Below, piece by piece: positions 21,764 to 28,129 of a stretch of DNA of 28,410 bases. A program made the position numbers and the translations under genes. Source of the stretch: a virus; IMG/VR virus record IMGVR_UViG_3300009537_000132, positions 1 through 28,410 of that record. One strand, written 5' to 3'. The notes beneath the pieces are model-generated. The model saw only the letters and a list, made by a program, of their open reading frames with translations, was not told the origin of the DNA and made no database searches. Every line of letters begins with the position of its first letter. Positions within the stretch are counted from its first letter, which is position 1.

Positions 21764-23352
21764 CCTCGTCCCCTCCAGCGAAAGTTCTTTGGTCTCTCCC
21801 CCTCAGTGAAACTGGCAGTTGAGCGAACAGGTGCTCGTCCACCAGGCCAGTAGATCTGGTGGGCAGCGATGGCTCCTGTGAGGTTAAGCAGGGTAACAGA
21901 CATTTGTAGCTGGTTCGGAGAGAAGTCTGCGTAGAGACACCAGTATTCATTCATCGGGGTAGGGCCCGTAGTGTATACTACCTCTGTCCCGCCCCACTTC
22001 CCGCCAGTAGCCCCGTAGGTAACGGCGTCACCTAGCAGAGGAACGTTTCCTGTTCCATTTATGGTTCCTACGCACCAGGAATCAAACGTCTCTGCTACGT
22101 TTCCTGAGTAGGCGGGTGCTCGATTCCGTGTATAGTAACCCCTATGGGTGTCTCCGTGAAAGGTAACAAGTACCCCTCGGCTGCCGTTGAGGAAGGGGCT
22201 GCTGGATATTGAAGGAAGGGCTCCCCCCTCTGCGGTGAATAGCCGCTGGTACTCACTCAGTTGGTGGTTAAAGAGGGGTTGCTGCCATCCATGAAAGTCT
22301 TGGGTTCCGAGAGGAGTTCCTAGATAGCGGATTCCTAGCGACATTCCCAGTATTTTGAACGGAAGCGGATTGTTGAGGGCGGCGAGCAGATCGTCTATCT
22401 GGTTGTTGCCAAGGATGGAGGTGAATTGTGTACTCGCGGTATCGTCAGATTGACCGGAGCCTCGGGTTATTCTGTCTATCGTTGCGAGATAGGCACACCC
22501 TAGCGTAGCTCCCCAGTGGTTTGCCGTCGTGTCAAGAAGGCGGATACTTGGGGGGAGAAGGGGAGCGAATAGAGCATCCCAAATAGTCTTGCCTACTGTG
22601 TACCAGGTGGAGCCAAGGGCGGGTAGAGGGGTTCCTGGATTGTCGGGGTCGTCGTCCCAGCCGAGGTCATTTGCAAACTCGTGGTCGCCCCACTGCATAA
22701 GCACGGGGATATTTCGAAGGCACTGGAGCCTCTCGACTCCACGGCCCCAACGAATGTTCGCTACATCTGTGTCCCCAAGGAGGCCCAGGGCGTTCGCGTA
22801 GCCGAGGGCGTAGTCGTATTCCACCAGGGGATCTTCCGACCAAGAGATGCCGGTGGACTGCCGCTGGCTTCCCGCGGAGTCATTAAGGTTCATCATGTCA
22901 ACATAGCCGAAGTCGTCCTGGAAGATAGCGTATGCCTTTCCACCTGCGTCAAGGAAGGGGGTGATGTAGTGATAGCCGTCAGCAAAGTTCCCCCCGCGCA
23001 GGTGGTAGTCGCAGGAGAGATAATAGAGACGGAACTCGTCTGTTGGACGAGGGGCTGTTAGAACGGATGCGTCTGTCTCGGTGTTGAGTCCCTGTGTGAG
23101 AGTTACAGGATAGCGCGTGAACGGCTGCAGGCCCGTCCAGGTTTCGTGCCCTGCATATAGGGCGACGGTACTGCCTCCCGGGTCTGCAACTGGCCGGTCG
23201 TCTCCCACAGCGATAAGCGAAACGGTTTTAAGTACTCCATTAATAGTCACGTCTATGTCGGTTGAAACTAGGCTGGCGACCAGCACGGTTACTGAAGTCT
23301 CCGTGGGATAGCCGCACATGAAGCCAATGTTTTTGTGTGCTCCTGTCGTCAT
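21760..23352 (-). CDS. PhoD-like metallophosphatase/phosphodiesterase
   Basis: A 530-residue protein from ATG 23352, which overlaps the previous stop (TAATG). Residues about 8-100 form a fibronectin-like N-terminal domain (GFMCGYPTETSVTVLVASL, GLQPFTRYPVTL). The catalytic part has SCDYH (113-117), QDDFGYVD (145-152), WGDHEFAND (221-229), GNNQIDDL (315-322) and HGDTH (399-403), in PhoD order. PhoD enzymes are metal-dependent phosphodiesterases, usually exported; no signal peptide is visible here, so it may act in the cytoplasm or be carried another way. Possible roles are phosphate scavenging, cleaving envelope polymers or destroying nucleotide signals. It sits between DNA-metabolism genes. 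Confidence 0.72.
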   Translation of the reverse strand: MTTGAHKNIGFMCGYPTETSVTVLVASLVSTDIDVTINGVLKTVSLIAVGDDRPVADPGGSTVALYAGHETWTGLQPFTRYPVTLTQGLNTETDASVLTAPRPTDEFRLYYLSCDYHLRGGNFADGYHYITPFLDAGGKAYAIFQDDFGYVDMMNLNDSAGSQRQSTGISWSEDPLVEYDYALGYANALGLLGDTDVANIRWGRGVERLQCLRNIPVLMQWGDHEFANDLGWDDDPDNPGTPLPALGSTWYTVGKTIWDALFAPLLPPSIRLLDTTANHWGATLGCAYLATIDRITRGSGQSDDTASTQFTSILGNNQIDDLLAALNNPLPFKILGMSLGIRYLGTPLGTQDFHGWQQPLFNHQLSEYQRLFTAEGGALPSISSSPFLNGSRGVLVTFHGDTHRGYYTRNRAPAYSGNVAETFDSWCVGTINGTGNVPLLGDAVTYGATGGKWGGTEVVYTTGPTPMNEYWCLYADFSPNQLQMSVTLLNLTGAIAAHQIYWPGGRAPVRSTASFTEGERPKNFRWRGRG

Positions 23353-23558
23353 TAAATCAGTTCCTTTTCCATTGCAAGCCACTCGGGAATCCAGATCTCC
23401 ACATCTTCGCCGGGCTCGAGAACGCCTCGCTCAAAATAGTGAATCTGCGAGATAGGAACCCAGACGCCCTCTCCCTTAAGGTTTTCAACAAGAACAGCCC
23501 GAGCACTGCGTCGCTCAATATAAACATCGAGGGAAACAGATTCCTGCTTTCGGTTCAT
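23352..23558 (-). CDS. small conserved phage protein
   Basis: A 68-residue protein starting at ATG 23558, with GGGAGGCCGAG upstream; the 26-codon in-frame extension lacks a ribosome site and runs into the terminator. It reads as a small beta-barrel-like protein with GVWVPISQIHYFE and a C-terminal PEWLAMEKELI. I recognise this V-W-[VL]-P-x-S-Q...P-E-W-L-a-x-x-k layout from small phage proteins near recombination genes; the function is unknown. The stop is coupled to the phosphatase start. Confidence 0.65.
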   Translation of the reverse strand: MNRKQESVSLDVYIERRSARAVLVENLKGEGVWVPISQIHYFERGVLEPGEDVEIWIPEWLAMEKELI

Positions 23559-23569
23559 CTCGGCCTCCC

Positions 23570-23604
23570 AAAAAGAGCTGGCCTGCCAGAGACGCCGGGC
23601 CAGC
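23570..23604 (-). terminator. rho-independent terminator
   Basis: On the minus strand GCTGGCC pairs with GGCCAGC around a 14-nt loop, possibly closed further by one G-C and one G-U pair, and is followed by TCTTTTT. It lies in the 112-base gap between the 151-residue gene and the 68-residue gene, so it would end or attenuate the recombination-gene transcript before the phosphatase and methyltransferase genes. Confidence 0.6.
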
Positions 23605-23670
23605 GCGGCGACTGTCGATGGGAAAGTGGTACACAACCAGCTTCCCAGGAGCCCTAGCTCTCCCCACTCG

Positions 23671-24126
23671 TTACGCCGCCCTCACTCGAATCACGTCAGC
23701 GTAGATGTTCTCCCCATCAATCCTGTGATCGACGAGGATAATCGCCGTCGCTCCCTCGAGCATCTTGGGACTCCAAGCTTGGCCTTCCTGATTCTGACGA
23801 ACAGCCTCACGAATTCGACCAAGGCCGGTGTTCTTCCCTTCACCTGAGTCGAGCGCGTTGGAGCCTTCCTTGAAGTCAAGGATGAAGCTCTGCCGCACGG
23901 TAGGCTGGAAGCCTAGCTCTTGCTCGACCTTGTGATCGGTGACCTGCCAGCTTATGTCCATCGCGTAGCCGGTCATTCCGGCGCGTTCACCTTTCTTGTA
24001 GGTGAAGTCTCGAAGAGCGACAGCCTTGATGAAGGCCGGCAGCTCTCCTTTCGGGCACGGCTTAACCTGAGTGGACATTGAGTCCTGGATTGTTTGATTG
24101 AGGAATTGGTCTGCGTCAAAGGACAT
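23671..24126 (-). CDS. recombination-associated phage protein, possible ssDNA-binding partner
   Basis: A 151-residue protein with an AGGAG site upstream. It is soluble and beta-rich after a helical start: FIKAVALRDFTYKKGERAGM, YAMDISWQVTDH, VRQSFILDFKEG, GATAIILVDHR. It ends in IYADVIRVRAA. Proteins of this look commonly sit directly after RecA-like ATPases in phages and are thought to bind single-stranded DNA or support annealing. Here that is inference from position and strand pattern. A terminator follows, so it probably ends the recombination unit. Confidence 0.6.
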   Translation of the reverse strand: MSFDADQFLNQTIQDSMSTQVKPCPKGELPAFIKAVALRDFTYKKGERAGMTGYAMDISWQVTDHKVEQELGFQPTVRQSFILDFKEGSNALDSGEGKNTGLGRIREAVRQNQEGQAWSPKMLEGATAIILVDHRIDGENIYADVIRVRAA

Positions 24127-24152
24127 TGGTTGTATGCTCCTAGCTTAGTTGC

Positions 24153-24998
24153 TTACTTGGCTTCACTTTCGATGATGCCACCTCTTCTTTTCCACTCATT
24201 AGCGAGGGGAACGAAGCTTGGGGGGAGTTTGGAAGCGATAGGAATGTTGCGAGCCTTCGCTGCCACCCCGTATGCTGCTGTGTCCCAGGTGAACTTGTCG
24301 CCTTCCCGGACAACTTGGATTACGTCGCTGAAATAGCGAGGAAGCTTTGGTGCGAGCTTGCGGCCGAGGGTACTGACCATCAGCTTACTACCGCCGGTGA
24401 CCTCATCAACCTCCCGCTCGATGTGAGCGGTGACGACTAGCCAGGCACGCATATCCGTCGCGAGCTTGTTGACTAGCTGCTCGATCAGGTTCTGCGCCTC
24501 GCCCCATTCGTGCTGAGCCATCACCGGCTTGAGGCCGACTGTCATTTGCCGGGCCATGTCGGAGAGGCCTGAAAGGGAGTCGATAACCAGGGCCCGATTG
24601 GTTCCCCACTCGGTCACGTCGCCCCATTGGACTCCACCCTGGCCGGTGAAGTTCTGGCACATTTTCAGCAGGGTGTAGTAGTGCTGCAATTGAGACTTGG
24701 TTCCGTCGGGTTTCTTTAGGAGGTTGTCGTAGCTCAGCGTGTTCACATCTCGAACAACGCCCTCGAGCGAAGCCCAGTTCGGTGTCGTCGGCTTGATGTA
24801 AGTCCACTTCACCTTGTCTCCGAGGTCGCTGATAACCTCCATGCCAGGCTCAGTGAAGATAACGAAGGGCTGGATACCAGCCTCTAGCAGGGTTCGGATG
24901 CAGTAAGTCTTACCCGTTCCCGACTCACCCATCAACATTATCTTGGGTGCTGGGATCGGAGACAGTGCTGGTTGGATCTTGGTTGCAGGGGTGCTCAT
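24153..24998 (-). CDS. RecA-fold ATPase, Sak4-like recombinase
   Basis: A 281-residue protein. ATG 24998 with GCGGAG eight bases upstream is preferred to an in-frame TTG at 25013. Walker A is GESGTGKT (24-31) and Walker B is ALVIDSLSGL (135-144). Later VVTAHIERE is typical of the RecA-like phage group that includes Sak4 single-strand annealing ATPases. Length is right for that family. Neighbours are a Cas4-like nuclease upstream and the possible ssDNA-binding partner downstream, a familiar phage recombination set. It overlaps the previous gene's end by 74 bases. Confidence 0.82.
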   Translation of the reverse strand: MSTPATKIQPALSPIPAPKIMLMGESGTGKTYCIRTLLEAGIQPFVIFTEPGMEVISDLGDKVKWTYIKPTTPNWASLEGVVRDVNTLSYDNLLKKPDGTKSQLQHYYTLLKMCQNFTGQGGVQWGDVTEWGTNRALVIDSLSGLSDMARQMTVGLKPVMAQHEWGEAQNLIEQLVNKLATDMRAWLVVTAHIEREVDEVTGGSKLMVSTLGRKLAPKLPRYFSDVIQVVREGDKFTWDTAAYGVAAKARNIPIASKLPPSFVPLANEWKRRGGIIESEAK

Positions 24999-25302
24999 TG
25001 ATTTGCTCCGCAAGGCAATTGAGTAGAAAGGCGAACAGAGCGAAGGGAAAGTTCAGCTGTCTCTCCTCGTAAGGGAGGAGGAGGTTCGGGTACTCGCCTG
25101 GGCAATAGATCCAAGGCGAGACCTTTTCTCCTTGGACCACCCGGTAGCCCCAAACCTCCCCCGACATGTTATCGAAGAAGGCGTAATTAAAGGGACAGTC
25201 GTAGTAGTCGCTGTCCCCTTCCTTGTCGTCGCCGTCCCAGATCTTAGTTCTGGGCCCAGAGTAGATAAGGGCGTTCTTGATAAGAACGATCTCCTCGATC
25301 AT
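24925..25302 (-). CDS. protein of unknown function in the recombination operon
   Basis: A 125-residue protein starting at ATG 25302, overlapping the nuclease stop (ATGA). It is acidic and aromatic: IWDGDDKEGDSDYYDCPFNY, YAFFDNMSGEVWGYRVVQ, PWIYCPGEYPNLLLPYEERQ. A hydrophobic helix (NFPFALFAFLLNCLAEQI) follows at about residues 84-101, and the last 20 residues are polar and disordered. It has no signal peptide. No family is recognised. Its place between nuclease and ATPase suggests a role in DNA processing. Confidence 0.6.
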   Translation of the reverse strand: MIEEIVLIKNALIYSGPRTKIWDGDDKEGDSDYYDCPFNYAFFDNMSGEVWGYRVVQGEKVSPWIYCPGEYPNLLLPYEERQLNFPFALFAFLLNCLAEQINEHPCNQDPTSTVSDPSTQDNVDG

Positions 25303-26225
25303 TCGCTGGTGCTCTTGTGTTCGAGGGGATTCCAGACGGAGACCTCGTAGTCCCCCTCAACCCAGTCGTCTGGGTTCTCGACGGAGCAGAGCTTCTGATA
25401 GGCGCAGCCTCCGTATGAGGAACAAGCGGAATCCAGGTCGTAGTCCCATTGGCCTGACTGCCAAGCGGCGATCATCGCCTTGATGTTCCGCATCGTCTGG
25501 TCATACCAGCGGGCAAGCTGCCACTTGGTTCGAAGCTGAAGCGACTCGGCGGTTCCGAAGTCGTTCTTGTAAAAGGCCAATCCCCGGACGTTCGCGCCCT
25601 CGCAGGGAAAGTCCAGTTGGCGAGCCGCCCAGACGTAGCCATCGAGCTGGGCTCGGAGGGACCATTGGGAACTCCAGGTTGGGCCGAGCTGGGAAACTGT
25701 CTTGTCGTCGTGGACAAGGAGGATGCCGCTCGAGTGTTGCGCTAGCATATCGTTCCGGCCAGCGTAGATGATCGGGTTCCCTGTTACCGGGTGCCGAATG
25801 TCGAGCGGGATTGCAAAGGTGAACTCCACCTTGTGAGTCCCATCGGGCATCTTGATTGGCTGGATCGCATCGGTGTGGAAGGGGTATCGGGTGAAGTACC
25901 AAGCGAGCCCCTCAAGGACGCGCTCAAGCCGCTTGGGGTGCGCGTTGGAAGGAATCTTGGGCGTCGCCGTCGGCTCGAAACTGCCGTAGGCCTCTAGGGC
26001 GGCGGTTGCCCCGGCGAGGAGGGCTTCATCCGGGGACAGATTTTTGTCGTAGTACGACTTGCGAGTAACCTCGCAGCCGCGAGCGAACGCCCCGCCTGCG
26101 ATCAAGTGGACCGACCCGCCCTTCGGCCGCAGGTTGCGAATGTATTGCCAGTAGAACTTACGCGGGCAGGTTGCCCACGCCCCGCGCATCGAGGAGTCAA
26201 TTACGTCTGGGAAGTCAGGTCTCAC
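25299..26225 (-). CDS. Cas4/PD-(D/E)XK-type exonuclease with iron-sulfur cysteines
   Basis: A 308-residue protein starting at GTG 26225, behind GGAGGAGACACTC. It begins with SSMRGAWATCPRKFYWQYIR (Cys20), has GRNDML (D159) and HDDKT (D173-K175) as the metal-binding nuclease core, QLDGY (193-197) as the Q-x-x-x-Y motif, and CSSYGGCAYQKLC (Cys268, 274, 280) near the end. One early plus three late cysteines match the 4Fe-4S layout of Cas4/AddB-type nucleases. It likely resects DNA ends to supply single strands for the neighbouring ATPase. There is no CRISPR array in the window. Confidence 0.83.
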   Translation of the reverse strand: MRPDFPDVIDSSMRGAWATCPRKFYWQYIRNLRPKGGSVHLIAGGAFARGCEVTRKSYYDKNLSPDEALLAGATAALEAYGSFEPTATPKIPSNAHPKRLERVLEGLAWYFTRYPFHTDAIQPIKMPDGTHKVEFTFAIPLDIRHPVTGNPIIYAGRNDMLAQHSSGILLVHDDKTVSQLGPTWSSQWSLRAQLDGYVWAARQLDFPCEGANVRGLAFYKNDFGTAESLQLRTKWQLARWYDQTMRNIKAMIAAWQSGQWDYDLDSACSSYGGCAYQKLCSVENPDDWVEGDYEVSVWNPLEHKSTSE

Positions 26226-26634
26226 GAGTGTCTCCTCCCGGTGAAATTACAAGGAGGGGCACCCGGCGCTTGGTCGCGTATCGTATGGTAGCCCAGGTTC
26301 CTGATCTCACTACCTCCAACTCTTGCTTTGGGCAGGCGATCACGCGGTCAGAGATATTAACTATTTCGTGGTTCCGCTCGAGATAGCTCTTAGCTTCTTC
26401 CTCGTAGTCGAACTCTGCGTAAGCGCGCCATGTATTTGAGTTTGGTGGGTGAGAGTGAATAAGGTAGCCCATGTTTCGGGCTATCATCGCTGCTTCCTCG
26501 TCGGCCCCTACGCAGTCTCCATGGTGGAAGACAGCGCCTCGGGCCTTCTGGTAGAAGTCATGCAGTTCGCAGGTTAATCGAATGACCTGCGCTTTGGTGA
26601 GCCCGCGTCGGGTTCCAGTGAATCCGATGTGCAT
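26215..26634 (-). CDS. SLOG-fold (YpsA/DprA-like) nucleotide-binding protein
   Basis: A 139-residue protein starting MHIGFTGTRRGLTKAQ, the typical first strand and Gly-rich loop of SLOG proteins. VFHHGDCVGADEEAAMIAR is the conserved GDCxGAD...A element, and HSHPP and a C-terminal segment (WATIRYATKRRVPLLVISP) follow. The fold binds nucleotides or nucleotide-derived signals. The ribosome site AAGGAGACCTT may be partly covered by a hairpin. Its stop overlaps the nuclease start. DNA-processing help (as DprA) or binding of defence signals are both possible. Confidence 0.78.
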   Translation of the reverse strand: MHIGFTGTRRGLTKAQVIRLTCELHDFYQKARGAVFHHGDCVGADEEAAMIARNMGYLIHSHPPNSNTWRAYAEFDYEEEAKSYLERNHEIVNISDRVIACPKQELEVVRSGTWATIRYATKRRVPLLVISPGGDTRET

Positions 26635-26641
26635 AAGGTCT

Positions 26642-26657
26642 CCTTTCCAGCGAAAGG
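26642..26657 (-). promoter_or_regulatory. hairpin overlapping the SLOG ribosome site
   Basis: In the mRNA sense, CCTTTC-GCTG-GAAAGG forms a 6-bp stem, and its right arm runs into the AAAGGAG ribosome site of the SLOG gene. It could limit translation unless ribosomes from the previous gene open it. No T-tract follows, so it is not a terminator. The stem is short and may be chance. Confidence 0.32.
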
Positions 26658-26658
26658 G

Positions 26659-26880
26659 TTATTGGAACAGCGCTTTCAACTGATCTTCAGTCATTGAGGA
26701 TTTCTTGGCCTTCGCTCGTGACTTCACCGGGTCGGCAGACTTGCGGTTGCCCCTGATGATCTGGAGGAACCGTGTGTAGTGCTCGACTGTAATTCCGTCA
26801 TTCGAGGGGCGGCCCGCGTCGGTGTTCTCTTGAACGCGCCGGCGAAGGCTGAGGATGAACTCGGATTCTTCTGGGGTCAT
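26659..26880 (-). CDS. small protein, first gene after promoter P1
   Basis: A 73-residue protein starting at ATG 26880, with TTGGAG upstream; the longer frame would run through the promoter. It is helical and charged: MTPEESEFILSLRRRVQENT, then a short DGITVEHYTRFLQIIRGNRK, then a basic Lys/Arg/Ser linker and EDQLKALFQ. The final short helix after a basic linker suggests a protein-interaction tail. No family is recognised. It is likely the leader gene of the recombination transcript. Confidence 0.65.
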   Translation of the reverse strand: MTPEESEFILSLRRRVQENTDAGRPSNDGITVEHYTRFLQIIRGNRKSADPVKSRAKAKKSSMTEDQLKALFQ

Positions 26881-26891
26881 AGTTAATTCTC

Positions 26892-26927
26892 CAATGTGCA
26901 TTATACCATGTGGTACGGGGATGTCAA
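26892..26927 (-). promoter_or_regulatory. sigma70-type promoter P1 with inverted repeat
   Basis: On the minus strand TTGACA (26922-26927) and TATAAT (26900-26905) are both perfect consensus, with a 16-bp spacer containing part of TACCA-CA-TGGTA, a 5-bp inverted repeat. Transcription should begin near 26893, just before the 73-residue gene. The repeat is placed where a repressor would block polymerase. Confidence 0.75.
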
Positions 26928-26933
26928 GCTGCT

Positions 26934-27146
26934 TCACTCCTCGCGCCAGGGCCAAACTGCCTTGAGTGCTTCGTAGGCCCCTGCCTGGACGGCGATTGAA
27001 ACAGCGGAAAACGAGGCGGGCTTGTCCACTTCACGGTCGAGCCCCATGATGCCCTGTCCTAGCAGGGAATTGTCCTTGAATATCCTGATCTCGAGTTCCA
27101 CCTCCACATCGGGGGGTAGATCAAGAAGGGTCGCTGGTGTTGGCAC
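26934..27146 (-). CDS. small protein of unknown function
   Basis: A 70-residue protein from GTG 27146, which lies inside the end of the previous gene. It is beta-rich at first (DVEVELEIRIFKDNSLLG) and helical later (FSAVSIAVQAGAYEALKAVW). It has no cysteines, signal or membrane segment. No family is recognised. It ends just before promoter P1, so it closes the small-gene unit driven from P2. Confidence 0.58.
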   Translation of the reverse strand: MPTPATLLDLPPDVEVELEIRIFKDNSLLGQGIMGLDREVDKPASFSAVSIAVQAGAYEALKAVWPWREE

Positions 27147-27324
27147 GTAGAGCCTCCAAGTCGCGGATGATAAGCTCAGTAACGTAAGAGGAGAGCGCCC
27201 CGTACTTGAAGCAGCCCGGCGACTCGCGCTGGAATAGTCGGGGGCGCTTGAGAACCAAGGCGGGCAGGATGTCCTCCGGCAGCCGTATCTTCAGGGTTAC
27301 AGATCGCTTGCTTGGACGAGGCAT
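27121..27324 (-). CDS. ribbon-helix-helix-like small protein
   Basis: A 67-residue protein behind AGGAGGTGAAGCCTA, with its ATG overlapping the previous stop. It begins with a basic strand (RPSKRSVTLKIRLPEDI) followed by two helices ending in LSSYVTELIIRDLEALR. This layout of basic strand, LPEDI and a second helix fits ribbon-helix-helix DNA-binding proteins, although a longer loop (KRPRLFQRESPGCFKYGA) separates the parts. It is a reasonable candidate for binding the inverted repeats near P1 or P2. Confidence 0.55.
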   Translation of the reverse strand: MPRPSKRSVTLKIRLPEDILPALVLKRPRLFQRESPGCFKYGALSSYVTELIIRDLEALRANTSDPS

Positions 27325-27551
27325 TAGGCTTCACCTCCTGGTTGAACTATGGAAAGATCCCTTCCAACGAGGGCGAAGAAGGAGCTTCCGTTGGAGAGTG
27401 TTACATGGAGGGAAGTAGTACCGGGGGTTCCGACGCCAGTCTCGTTGACCTCCGTGATGTAGGCCCAGGGTGGGTAGCGCTCCTCCACCTTTGCAAAGTG
27501 GAGGGCGACCTCAGCTAGCTCTCGGCAAGTTATATCGTCGGGGATCTTCAT
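27324..27551 (-). CDS. small protein of unknown function
   Basis: A 75-residue protein starting at ATG 27551, which overlaps the previous stop (TAATG) and has GAGGA upstream; the long in-frame extension is antisense noise. It has a helical start (ITCRELAEVALHFAKVEERY) and a beta-rich second half (TTSLHVTLSNGSSFFALV). No family is recognised. Confidence 0.6.
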   Translation of the reverse strand: MKIPDDITCRELAEVALHFAKVEERYPPWAYITEVNETGVGTPGTTSLHVTLSNGSSFFALVGRDLSIVQPGGEA

Positions 27552-28060
27552 TACGCTGTCCTCATATCGGCTAGACAGTGCTGGCACATTGGCACGTTGC
27601 AGTGGGTGCGCTCGAGTCTGAGCTTCAATCCGACAACGTGAAGGAAGTAGGAAAGCTCTCCTCGCCCAATCGGTCGAAGGTGGCGAGACTCTGGGTTGCG
27701 GACTTGGTGGTGGGACAGGTAGACCTGTGGGGGATGCAGGCACTCGGTTTGGGACAGGCAGTAGTCGCACTGATACTCGACCAGGTGGGCAACCAAGCCT
27801 TCCATCTGCCAACCCGGAGGCGCGGTGCCCTCGTTCAATTTCTTCATCGCGTCGAGCCGGCGCTGGCGCAGGATCTCGGCCGCCTCCTCGCGGCTTGGGG
27901 CGTTGGGATTGCGCTCCCCCGTAGGAATAAAAGCCTGCTCGCGTTTACGCCGGGAGGGCTTGCCAGCCCGGCGTTCGGCGGCTTGCCGCTTGGCGTCCGC
28001 GAGGAGCTTTTCCCAGGCGGCGTTAAGGTCGCCGGGGGATTGCGAGGTTGATTGGGTCAT
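27551..28060 (-). CDS. Cys/His-rich protein, first gene after promoter P2
   Basis: A 169-residue protein with AAGGAGACCTTA before its ATG. Residues 15-75 are charged helices rich in Arg, Lys and Ala (KRQAAERRAGKPSRRKREQA). The C-terminal half has CDYCLSQTEC (Cys98, 101, 107), YLSHHQVRNPESRH and later HCNVPMCQHC (Cys154, 159, 162), so it likely binds one or two zinc ions. An HNH-like or zinc-finger DNA-binding protein is possible, but catalytic residues cannot be assigned. As the leader gene of an early transcript it may act soon after infection. Confidence 0.62.
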   Translation of the reverse strand: MTQSTSQSPGDLNAAWEKLLADAKRQAAERRAGKPSRRKREQAFIPTGERNPNAPSREEAAEILRQRRLDAMKKLNEGTAPPGWQMEGLVAHLVEYQCDYCLSQTECLHPPQVYLSHHQVRNPESRHLRPIGRGELSYFLHVVGLKLRLERTHCNVPMCQHCLADMRTA

Positions 28061-28092
28061 TAAGGTCTCCTTGGTAGGGCGGTTGATTGATG

Positions 28093-28120
28093 GGGGCCAT
28101 TATAGCACGGATAATGGGGG
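28093..28120. promoter_or_regulatory. inverted-repeat element, copy B
   Basis: CCATTAT (28097-28103) and ATAATGG (28111-28117) with a 7-nt spacer repeat the design of the element at 15163-15190, in the opposite orientation, with the same G/C-rich flanks. TGGGGGCCAT also occurs twice here as a direct repeat (28091-28100 and 28115-28124). The element coincides with promoter P2, fitting an operator. Confidence 0.6.
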
Positions 28121-28129
28121 CCATGTCAA
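28099..28129 (-). promoter_or_regulatory. promoter P2
   Basis: On the minus strand TTGACA (28124-28129) and TATAAT (28099-28104) are both consensus; the 19-bp spacer is long, but TGC directly before TATAAT makes an extended -10. It would drive the Cys/His-rich gene and those after it. The inverted-repeat element covers the -10 box and spacer, so regulation there is likely. Confidence 0.6.

Noticed and set aside
20998-21853. Two long plus-strand frames (194 and 179 codons)
   Set aside because: They are antisense to the methyltransferase gene, which has clear motifs on the minus strand.
22529-23061. Plus-strand frames of 90 and 126 codons
   Set aside because: Antisense to the PhoD-like gene; no ribosome site or domain.
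23559-23670. Possible 49-codon gene in the 112-base gap
   Set aside because: A GTG-started frame exists, but it has no ribosome site and the terminator stem accounts for its sequence.
25299-26225. Cas4-like nuclease as evidence of a CRISPR system
   Set aside because: No repeat-spacer array or other cas gene is present; phage recombination nucleases share this fold.
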